DNA of 64,000 bases, from positions 434,001-498,000 of the forward strand of contig NZ_JACCKD010000001.1 of NCBI RefSeq assembly GCF_013450155.1, read 5' to 3'. The position numbers and the translations under genes were made by a program. The notes beneath the pieces were generated by a model. The model was not told the DNA's origin and ran no database searches. It saw only the letters and a program-made list of their open reading frames with translations. The first letter of the stretch is position 1, and each line of letters opens with the position of its first letter. The DNA is from Haloechinothrix aidingensis. GTDB lineage: Bacteria; Actinomycetota; Actinomycetes; Mycobacteriales; Pseudonocardiaceae. Shown in pieces: positions 57,803 through 64,000 of the stretch.

Positions 57803-59562
57803 CGAACCATGAGGTGCTGCCGCTGCTCGGCCAGGTCGCCGACAGCGTATCCCGGGCGATCGCCCACGTTCACCCCGAGTTGGCTGGAGCCGATCCGGTC
57901 GTCCGCCGATCCGAGCATGCTGACTTCCAGTCGAACGCAGCCCTCGCCCTGGCCAAACGCGCGCGCACCAAGCCACCCGAACTAGCCCAAGCTCTCACTG
58001 CGGCTTTGGCCGATGACCGCGGTCCGGCCACGCACGTCGAGGTATCCGGACCGGGCTTTGTCAACATCACGGTGCCGGATCAGCTCCTCTGGAACCAGGT
58101 CGCGGCTCGCCTGGCCAACTCGCGCCTCGGCATGGGAACGCCCAACGAGGGGCAGCGGACCGTCATCGACTACTCCGCACCCAACATCGCCAAGGAGATG
58201 CACGTCGGGCACCTACGCACCACGATCATCGGCGACAGCCTCGCCCGGGTGCTCGGTTTCCTCGGCTCCGAGGTGATCCGGCAGAACCACCTCGGCGACT
58301 GGGGCACCCAGTTCGGGATGCTCATCCAATACCTCGATGAGCATCCCGAACTCACCTGGCACCACGACGAGCTGGAACGAGGCGCTTCGGCGGTCTCAGC
58401 GCTGGACGAGCTGTACAAGACCGCCCGCGCCGCCTTCGACGACGACCTCGAGTTTGCCGACCGCTCCCGCGACCGCGTGGTCGCCCTGCAATCCGGCGAC
58501 CCCGACACGATCGCGCGCTGGAAGGAGATCGTCAGCGAGTCCGAAAAGGCCTTCCGCGATATCTACGACCGACTCGGCGTGCTACTCACGCCCGAGGACT
58601 CGGTGGGCGAGTCGTTCTACAACCACCTTCTCACTGACGTGATTACTGAACTGACCGAGGCCGGGATCGCGGTCGAGAGCGAAGGCGCATTGGTGATCTT
58701 CTCCGAGGAAGTCACCGGACCGGACGGCAATCCTGCGCCCCTGATGGTGCGCAAGCGCGAGGGCGGCTATGGCTACGACACCACGGATCTGGCTACGATC
58801 CGCTACCGCATCCACGACCTCAAAGCTAACCGTCTGCTGTATGTCACCGACTCACGCCAGGCGCTGCACTTCCAGATGATCTTCGAGGCAGCACGCCGCG
58901 CTGGCTGGCTCACTGACGGCATCGAAGCAGCGCACGTGCCCTATGGCACGGTCCTCGGCCCTGACGGGCGCCCGTTCAAGACTCGCTCTGGCGGCACCGT
59001 GCGGCTGATGGACCTGCTCGATGACGCCGTATCCCGTGCCCGCGCCGTCGTCAGCGAGAAGAACCCTGATCTTGCCGCTGACGCGTTGGATCAGATCGCC
59101 GAGCAAGCGGGCATCGGCGCGGTCAAGTACGCCGACCTGTCCTCCTCACGGGTCAAGGACTACGTGTTCGACGTCGAGCGCATGGTCTCCTTTAACGGCA
59201 ACACCGGGGTCTACCTCCAGTACGCTCATACCCGCATCCGCTCGATCCTGCGCAAGGCGGGAGACCCCGAGGCGTCGATCGATCCCACGATCGAACTCCA
59301 ACCGGCCGAACGGGCGTTGGCCCTCGAGCTCGACGCGTACAGCACGGCACTGAGCGAGGTCAGCAGTACGTTGGAACCCCTCAAGCTGTGCGGGTACCTT
59401 TACGACCTCGCTCGCGACTTCACCACCTTCTACGAAGCCTGCCCCGTGCTCAGCGCCGATGAACCCGTTCGCAGCAACCGCCTGGCGCTGTGCCAGCTCA
59501 CCGCGCGCACGCTCCAGCACGGGCTCGACCTGCTTGGCATCAGTGCCCCGGAACGCATGTAG
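57799..59562 (+). CDS. argS: Arginyl-tRNA synthetase (island-encoded)
   Basis: 587 residues, class I ArgRS with all parts. The N-terminal Add-1 domain includes EHADFQSNAALALAK and GPGFVNITV. The HIGH motif is APNIAKEMHVGH (135-138). GGYGYDTTDLATIRYRI is also present, with KTRSG (394-398) at the KMSKS position. The C-terminal anticodon-binding helices are NGNTGVYLQYAHTRIRSILRK ... SSTLEPLKLCGYLYDLARDFTTFYEACPVL. GTG 57799 overlaps the nucleotidyltransferase stop. Placement in a biosynthetic-type operon on an island suggests a second ArgRS used for self-resistance or to supply arginyl-tRNA to a pathway; whether the chromosome has another argS cannot be seen here. Confidence 0.88.
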   Translation: MTNHEVLPLLGQVADSVSRAIAHVHPELAGADPVVRRSEHADFQSNAALALAKRARTKPPELAQALTAALADDRGPATHVEVSGPGFVNITVPDQLLWNQVAARLANSRLGMGTPNEGQRTVIDYSAPNIAKEMHVGHLRTTIIGDSLARVLGFLGSEVIRQNHLGDWGTQFGMLIQYLDEHPELTWHHDELERGASAVSALDELYKTARAAFDDDLEFADRSRDRVVALQSGDPDTIARWKEIVSESEKAFRDIYDRLGVLLTPEDSVGESFYNHLLTDVITELTEAGIAVESEGALVIFSEEVTGPDGNPAPLMVRKREGGYGYDTTDLATIRYRIHDLKANRLLYVTDSRQALHFQMIFEAARRAGWLTDGIEAAHVPYGTVLGPDGRPFKTRSGGTVRLMDLLDDAVSRARAVVSEKNPDLAADALDQIAEQAGIGAVKYADLSSSRVKDYVFDVERMVSFNGNTGVYLQYAHTRIRSILRKAGDPEASIDPTIELQPAERALALELDAYSTALSEVSSTLEPLKLCGYLYDLARDFTTFYEACPVLSADEPVRSNRLALCQLTARTLQHGLDLLGISAPERM

Positions 59563-59580
59563 CCCGGACGGTTCCGCTGG

Positions 59581-59647
59581 TGACCCGCGGTCACCGCAGG
59601 GCGGCTGGGGGCAGGTCACGCTCACTTCCGAGGGGCCACCGATGCGG
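59581..59647. repeat. Right direct repeat within the 3' end of idi
   Basis: This is the partner of 51961-52027 (64 of 67 identical). It covers 10 bp beyond the idi stop and the last 19 codons of the intact gene, including the stop. It marks the right end of the island. Confidence 0.85.
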
Positions 59648-60175
59648 GTGCAGGCCGAGCCCCGTGAGCTCGTCGACCTGCAGGCGGCACCACGGTGACA
59701 CGTCCTGCCTGCCGCCGAGCACGTCGGAGACGAGGCTGGTCCAGTCGACCCAGGCGACCTCGGCGACCTCGGCCGGGTCGGGCGCGGGAACCGCGCCGGT
59801 GCGCGCGCGAAAGACGGGGCAGATCTCGTTCTCGACCAGCCCGGAGGCCATGACGGCCCGGTAGCGGAATCCGGGCAGGATCAGCTCGGGTGGTTCGATG
59901 GTCAGACCGAGCTCCTGCCACAGTCGCCGGGTGACCGCGTCGCCGAGGGACTCGCCCGGCTCCGGATGGCCACAGCAGCTGTTGGTCCACACCCCCGGCC
60001 AGGTGAGCTTGTCGTCCGCGCGCCTGGTGAGCAGGAACCGTCCGCGCGTGTCGAAGACGTAGCAGGAGAACGCCAGGTGTAGCGGGGTGTCCGTGCTGTG
60101 CACCTCGGCCTTGTCCGCGGTGCCCGCGCGGTTGCCCTGCTCGTCGAGCAGGACGACGCGTTCTTCTTCCGGCAC
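59591..60175 (-). CDS. idi: Isopentenyl-diphosphate delta-isomerase, type I
   Basis: 194 residues, Nudix-fold Idi that interconverts IPP and DMAPP. Key parts are VVLLDEQGNRAGTADKAEVHSTDTPLHLAFSCYVFD, TWPGVWTNSCCGHPEPGESLGDAVTRRLWQELGL (catalytic Cys and metal-binding His/Glu) and GLVENEICPVFRAR with a conserved Glu. It is a housekeeping isoprenoid gene. Its last 57 bases are duplicated at the far end of the island, so the present C-terminal codons may have come with the insertion. Confidence 0.92.
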   Translation of the reverse strand: MPEEERVVLLDEQGNRAGTADKAEVHSTDTPLHLAFSCYVFDTRGRFLLTRRADDKLTWPGVWTNSCCGHPEPGESLGDAVTRRLWQELGLTIEPPELILPGFRYRAVMASGLVENEICPVFRARTGAVPAPDPAEVAEVAWVDWTSLVSDVLGGRQDVSPWCRLQVDELTGLGLHPHRWPLGSERDLPPAALR

Positions 60176-60233
60176 CCGGGCTCCTCTTCACTCCGCGCAG
60201 GGCCTCGAGCCTACCGTGCCGGGTATCCGTGCC

Positions 60234-60929
60234 TCACGGCTTGCGCCACACCGTGGCGACCGAGATCGGGTGGTTCCGGAACCGCTTCCATTGGGGTTTG
60301 ACGGCGAGCCACTGCTCGTCGATGACCCCCTCGCGCATCTCGGCCAGCCGCCAGCCCGCCTCCAGCGCGGCGGTGACGTGGTCGCTGATCAGGTGCACCG
60401 TGGTGCTGATGGCGGTCGGCTCGCCGTCCGGTGGCGTGTAGTGCGTCGGCATACCCGCGTGCATGATGAAGTGCGGGTGGTAGCCGACGAGCACGAACGC
60501 GCCACCGGACACGGCGAGCCGCCACGCCTCCCCGTACAGCGGGGCCAGGTCGGCGAGGTGCTCGTCGACAAGGGACGCGACGACAAGGTCGTAGGCCCCT
60601 CCTGCGAGGCCGGTGTCCCGGACGTCGGCCTCACCGAGGTAGTCGTGCGCGCCGCGGAGACGGGCGCGGTCGAGCATCTCCGGGGTGAGGTCCACCCCGT
60701 CCACGGCCGCGGCACCGCGTTCCCGCAGCCACGCTCCGGTACGTCCGGTGCCGCAGCCGAGGTCGGCCACGCGCCGCGCCCGCTCCCAGGACGGTTCGGT
60801 GAGCAGCTCCAGCAGCCCGATGTCCATCACGTCCTCGACGGACCGCTCGTAGGTGCGGACCCATTCGCCGTAGCCGGAGCGCACGTCGACCGTCCGGTAC
60901 CCGCGCGCGTCGAAGTCACTGAACAACAT
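60234..60929 (-). CDS. Class I SAM-dependent methyltransferase
   Basis: 231 residues. Motif I is RRVADLGCGTGRTGAWLRERGAAAVDGVDLTPEMLDRAR; later YDLVVASLVDEHLADLAPLYGEAWRLAVSGGAFVLVGYHP. It resembles ubiquinone/menaquinone-type UbiE-like methyltransferases, with a distinctive tail DEQWLAVKPQWKRFRNHPISVATVWRK. GTG 60932 and ATG 60929 are adjacent start choices. It is 58 bp upstream of idi on the same strand. The substrate is unknown. Confidence 0.82.
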   Translation of the reverse strand: MLFSDFDARGYRTVDVRSGYGEWVRTYERSVEDVMDIGLLELLTEPSWERARRVADLGCGTGRTGAWLRERGAAAVDGVDLTPEMLDRARLRGAHDYLGEADVRDTGLAGGAYDLVVASLVDEHLADLAPLYGEAWRLAVSGGAFVLVGYHPHFIMHAGMPTHYTPPDGEPTAISTTVHLISDHVTAALEAGWRLAEMREGVIDEQWLAVKPQWKRFRNHPISVATVWRKP

Positions 60930-61011
60930 CACGGCGCATTATCTGCCGTGCTGGGCGATGCGGCCAGCCATTTTCGTTCCGGGTGGGTCGCCGTCCGGGG
61001 CCGGTGGCCGC

Positions 61012-62451
61012 CTACCGGGCGGCCTCTGTGGTGCTGCTCTCCGGCATCTCCTCGAGCTCCTTGCCCTTCGTCTCCGAGATCGCCTTGGCGACGAACACGA
61101 TGCTCAGGCCCGCGCACGTGGCGTAGATCCCGTAGGCCAGACCGAGGCCCACGTCGCTGAGCACCGGGAACGTGGTGGAGACCGCGAAGTTCGCCAACCA
61201 CTGGGCCGCGGCCGCGACGGCGATGGCGGCCGCCCTGATCCGGTTGCTGAACATCTCGCCGAGCAGGATCCACACGACCGGGCCCCAGCTGGCGCCGAAG
61301 CAGACGACGAAGACGTTGGCGGCGATCAGGGCCGCGGGACCGGCCACCGGCCCGAGCTGCGGTTCGTCGTCGACGATCGGCGCGTTGCCGAACAGCAGGG
61401 CCATCACCGTCAGGGCGGCGAACATGCCGACGGAGCCGGACAGCAGCAACGGCTTGCGGCCGACCTTGTCCACCGTCGCGATCGCGATGAACGTGACGGC
61501 GATGTTGGTGATGGAGGTGATCATGGTGATCAGGAACGAGTCGGACTCGCTGAAGCCGACCGACTGCCACAGCACCGTCGAGTAGTAGAAGATCACGTTG
61601 ATACCGACCAGCTGCTGGAACAGCGACAGGCCGATACCGGCCCAGACGATCGGCAGCAGGCCGAGCCGGGGGCCGAGCAGGTCGGCCAGCCGTGGCGTGC
61701 GCACCGAGCGCAGCGTCTCGCGGATCTCGTCGAGGCGTTCCTCGGTGTCGCCACCGACGAAGCGGTCCAGCACCGCACGTGCCTCGGTGAGGCGCTCCTT
61801 GAGCACCAGGTAGCGCGGGGACTCGGGGATACGCGACGCGAGGACACCGTAGGCGACGGCAGGCACGAGCTCGGCGAGGAACATCCAGCGCCAGGCGTCC
61901 GCGCCGAGCCACAACGGCTCGGTGGCACCGCCGGCGCCGGTGGCGATCAGGTAGTTGGACAGCAGGGCGACGAAGATGCCGATCACGATGGCCAGCTGCT
62001 GCAGCGAGCCGAGCCTGCCGCGGATGCCGGCCGGAGCGATCTCGGCGATGTAGGCCGGCGCGATCACCGAGGCCGCACCCACGGCGAGGCCACCGACCAC
62101 GCGCCACGCGGTCAGGCTCCAGATGTCCAGCGCCGCGGCGGAGCCGATCGCGCTGACACTGAACAGCAGGCTGGCCATCAGCATCACGCGGATCCGCCCG
62201 TAGCGGTTGGCGAGCGGCCCGGCGAACCACGCGCCGGCCGCGCAACCGAGCAGTGCCGAGGCGACCGAGAAACCCAGCAGCAGGGAGCCGGGGCCGAAGG
62301 TCGTCTCGATGGCACCGACCGCACCGTTAATGACAGCGGTGTCGAAACCGAAGAGGAAGCCTCCGAGTGCGGCGACCCCGGCCACGAGGGCTGTGTGGAG
62401 GGTTCTCGGCCCGGAAGGGTGGCGTCCCTTCGCGGTGGCGTCCGTGCTCAT
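61012..62451 (-). CDS. MFS sugar transporter
   Basis: 479 residues, twelve helices, sugar porter family. Signatures are GGFLFGFDTAVINGAVGAIE, NRYGRIRVMLMASLLF (loop 2-3), RVVGGLAVGAASVIAPAYIAEIAPAGIRGRLGSLQQLAIVIGI, RIPESPRYLVLKERLTEA (PESPR), FQQLVGINVIFYYSTVL and DKVGRKPLLLSG. Sugar:H+ symport is expected. ATG 62451 follows GGAGGTG; the frame is open to 62613, beyond the promoter. It diverges from an ROK regulator that likely controls it. Confidence 0.9.
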   Translation of the reverse strand: MSTDATAKGRHPSGPRTLHTALVAGVAALGGFLFGFDTAVINGAVGAIETTFGPGSLLLGFSVASALLGCAAGAWFAGPLANRYGRIRVMLMASLLFSVSAIGSAAALDIWSLTAWRVVGGLAVGAASVIAPAYIAEIAPAGIRGRLGSLQQLAIVIGIFVALLSNYLIATGAGGATEPLWLGADAWRWMFLAELVPAVAYGVLASRIPESPRYLVLKERLTEARAVLDRFVGGDTEERLDEIRETLRSVRTPRLADLLGPRLGLLPIVWAGIGLSLFQQLVGINVIFYYSTVLWQSVGFSESDSFLITMITSITNIAVTFIAIATVDKVGRKPLLLSGSVGMFAALTVMALLFGNAPIVDDEPQLGPVAGPAALIAANVFVVCFGASWGPVVWILLGEMFSNRIRAAAIAVAAAAQWLANFAVSTTFPVLSDVGLGLAYGIYATCAGLSIVFVAKAISETKGKELEEMPESSTTEAAR

Positions 62452-62584
62452 GCCGCACACCTCCGGCCGGGTTCTCGCTCTCCGTTGACCACGTCGGCGA
62501 CCTCCTTGGCTCCCGTGTTCCAGCGTGCCGTTCCGGTGCGGGCACCCCCGGGGTGAGCGCGTGTCCCGCACATTCCGAGCCGTT

Positions 62585-62613
62585 AACCTAGAAGGGTCAT
62601 TTGATCGTGTCAA
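62585..62613 (-). promoter_or_regulatory. Promoter of the sugar transporter
   Basis: On the minus strand TTGACA (62613-62608) is followed after exactly 17 bp by TAGGTT (62590-62585). This is a near-consensus sigma-70-type promoter 134 bp upstream of the start codon. Confidence 0.7.
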
Positions 62614-62641
62614 TATCTAATTCCTCGGAGAGGTTCCGGAT

Positions 62642-62666
62642 AATTAGTACACAATCAGTATTAATT
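62642..62666. promoter_or_regulatory. Candidate ROK operator
   Basis: AATTAGTAC (62642-62650) and GTATTAATT (62658-62666) form arms with one mismatch around a 7-bp spacer, in an AT-rich stretch 15 bp before the ROK start codon. NagC/Mlc-type regulators bind AT-rich palindromes of this general kind. Confidence 0.5.
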
Positions 62667-62680
62667 GATAGGCTGGGATC

Positions 62681-63853
62681 ATGCGAACCCGGCACGGCAG
62701 CTCCCTGGAGGACCTGCGTCGCTTCAACCGCGGCACGATCCTCGACGCGCTCGCGACCTCGGGTGCGCTGAGCCGCGCGGACCTGGCGCGGGTGACGGGC
62801 GTGTCCCGGGCCACGGTCTCCAGCCTGGTGCACGACATGCTCACCGACGGGCTCGTGGTCGAGGAACGTGGCAAGGGGACGCCGCACAAGGGGGGAAGCG
62901 GCAGGCCGCCGATCCTGCTGCGGCTGGCGACGCCTCCCGGTGTCGTCGTCGGGGTCGATCTCGGGCACCGGCACATCCGTGTCGCGGTGGCCGAGCGCAC
63001 GTCGGTGATCCGGGCCGAACGCACCATCGCCTTCGACGTGGACCACGATGCCGCCGGGGCCCTGGACGCCGCCGCCCGGCTCACCGAGCAGGCGCTCGCG
63101 GAGGCGGGCCAGGACCTCGGGGGTGTGGCCGGGGTCGGGATGGGCGTACCCGGTCCGGTCGACTGGCGTTCCGGCAGGATCACGTCGGCGGTGCTGCCCA
63201 GCTGGCGGGGCCTGTCGCCCGGCGCCGAGCTGGAGCGCCGCCTCGGCCATCCCGTCTCGGTGGACAACGACGCCTACGCGGGCGCGCTCGGCGAGCTGAG
63301 CTACGGGGCCGCGCGGGGGTTCGATGACGTGATCTACGTGAAGGCGGCCGGGGGTGTGGGTGCCGGGCTGGTACTCGGTGGCAGGCTGCACAGGGGAACA
63401 TCGGGTATCGCCGGTGAGGTCGGTCATGTGCAGGTGCACGCGGACGGCCCTGTGTGCCGTTGCGGGAGCCGCGGATGCCTGGAGACCCAGGTCTCGGCAC
63501 CGAAGCTGATCCAGCTGCTGCAACCGGCGCACGAGGAGGAGCTGACCGTGGCGCGCATGCTGGAGCTGGGGCGGCAGGGTGACGCGGGGGCCAACCGCGT
63601 GCTCGACGACGCGGGGCGCACCATCGGCCGCGTCCTCGCGGACCTGTGCAACAGCCTCAACCCCGCGGCCGTGGTCGTCGGCGGCGACATCGGGCCCTCG
63701 CCCGCGCTGGTCAGCGGGATCCGCGACTCGGTCGACCGCTACGCCCAGCCGGATGCCGCCGCCGCGCTCCGGGTCACCGCGGGGGAGCTGGGTGACCGCG
63801 CCGAGGTCATGGGTGCGCTCGCGCTGGCCTTGAACGTCAGCGCCGCCGCGTGA
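62681..63853 (+). CDS. ROK-family transcriptional regulator
   Basis: 390 residues. The N-terminal winged helix (LEDLRRFNRGTILDALATSGALSRADLARVTGVSRATVSSLVHDMLTDGLVVE) is fused to a ROK sugar-kinase-like domain: GVDLGHRHIRVAVAE, GVGMGVPGPVDWRSG, VSVDNDAYAGALGELSYGAARGFDDVIYVKAAGGVGAGLVLGGRLHRGTSGIAGEVGHV, and the zinc motif CRCGSRGCLE. ATG 62681 is used. The divergent MFS gene is the likely target and its sugar the likely inducer. Confidence 0.9.
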   Translation: MRTRHGSSLEDLRRFNRGTILDALATSGALSRADLARVTGVSRATVSSLVHDMLTDGLVVEERGKGTPHKGGSGRPPILLRLATPPGVVVGVDLGHRHIRVAVAERTSVIRAERTIAFDVDHDAAGALDAAARLTEQALAEAGQDLGGVAGVGMGVPGPVDWRSGRITSAVLPSWRGLSPGAELERRLGHPVSVDNDAYAGALGELSYGAARGFDDVIYVKAAGGVGAGLVLGGRLHRGTSGIAGEVGHVQVHADGPVCRCGSRGCLETQVSAPKLIQLLQPAHEEELTVARMLELGRQGDAGANRVLDDAGRTIGRVLADLCNSLNPAAVVVGGDIGPSPALVSGIRDSVDRYAQPDAAAALRVTAGELGDRAEVMGALALALNVSAAA

Positions 63854-63914
63854 GTCGCACCGGGCATGTCCTCCCCGGCGGAGGGCGCGTCGCAGGCGCG
63901 GCTAGCGTGTGGCC

Positions 63915-64000
63915 ATGACCCGGCCGACTCGCGAGGACCTGGAAGCCGCCCGCGACAAGACCATTCCCGACGTGATCGCTGCCGATCTCGATGTGCTCTT
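63915..64000 (+). CDS. Start of a G/U mismatch-specific uracil-DNA glycosylase gene
   Basis: Only 28 codons are present: MTRPTREDLEAARDKTIPDVIA, then ADLDVLF at the window edge. The TIPDVI...VLF pattern is the N-terminus of the Mug/TDG family of actinomycetes, which remove uracil or thymine from mismatches. The catalytic motifs lie outside the window, so the call rests on the N-terminus alone. Confidence 0.6.
   Translation, partial: MTRPTREDLEAARDKTIPDVIAADLDVL

Larger units (their letters stand above)
51961..59647. mobile_element. Genomic island inserted at the 3' end of idi
   Basis: The segment is bounded by a 67-bp direct repeat (51961-52027 and 59581-59647) that corresponds to the last 19 codons of idi plus 10 bp beyond its stop. 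Coding regions inside are visibly less GC-biased than the flanking chromosome, and the promoter regions are AT-rich. Contents: DUF397, Scr1-type XRE regulator, unknown gene, TadA-like pseudo-deaminase, PLP enzyme, methyltransferase, nucleotidyltransferase and ArgRS. No integrase or transposase is visible, so the mobilising function is lost or acts in trans. Confidence 0.7.

Overview
The window is high-GC DNA with many GTG/TTG starts, GTGA/ATGA stop-start overlaps and strong GGAGG-type ribosome binding sites. An Scr1-type XRE/DUF397 pair, a 13E12-type DUF222-HNH gene behind a mycobacterial-style LexA box, IdeR/DtxR-like iron boxes and IclR control of catechol genes all point to an actinomycete, most likely in or near the Pseudonocardiales (inference).

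Region 1 (1-20.1 kb) is aromatic catabolism. Two copies of one gene set lie about 12 kb apart: catC on the minus strand, diverging from pheA2 (flavin reductase), pheA1 (HpaB-type phenol monooxygenase), catA and catB. Copy A (2.98-9.4 kb) is followed by an IclR regulator and a hydroxyquinol-type dioxygenase. Copy B (14.05-20.1 kb) adds a dienelactone hydrolase and a SnoaL-like gene. Together they would take phenol to catechol, cis,cis-muconate, muconolactone and 3-oxoadipate enol-lactone; the later steps are not in the window. The DNA between the copies holds three overlapping small genes, a GntR/UTRA regulator with an evident operator, a DUF1152 gene and the HNH gene.

Region 2 (20-39 kb) is mostly envelope and transport. 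It has a CHRD protein, paired CrcB/Fluc fluoride channels, a GT-C-like membrane protein with an SDR, a flippase/GT2 fusion, an FAD oxidoreductase with an iron lipoprotein, an Fe(III) ABC transporter downstream of iron boxes, an arsR-acr3-arsC operon, lipoproteins, and a CLC protein whose gating glutamate is replaced by Val.

Region 3 (39-51.9 kb) contains two CocE/NonD hydrolases, an ATP-grasp enzyme next to one of them, a TetR-crotonase pair behind a perfect palindrome, a COG4315-like lipoprotein, an acyl-CoA dehydrogenase with an MpaB-like gene, a second TetR, an ArsR-rhodanese fusion and a PhnD-like binding protein.

Region 4 (51.96-59.65 kb) is the most unusual part. A genomic island is bounded by a 67-bp direct repeat of the 3' end of idi. 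The two copies differ at three bases, all synonymous in the idi frame. The island carries a regulator pair, a TadA-like protein that has lost all its zinc ligands, and a tightly overlapped operon: PLP enzyme, SAM methyltransferase, frameshifted nucleotidyltransferase and a complete second-type arginyl-tRNA synthetase. It looks like a small, undescribed, possibly aminoacyl-tRNA-linked biosynthetic system.

Region 5 (59.6-64 kb) returns to ordinary chromosome: intact idi, a methyltransferase, a sugar MFS transporter diverging from an ROK regulator, and the start of a G/U-mismatch DNA glycosylase gene.
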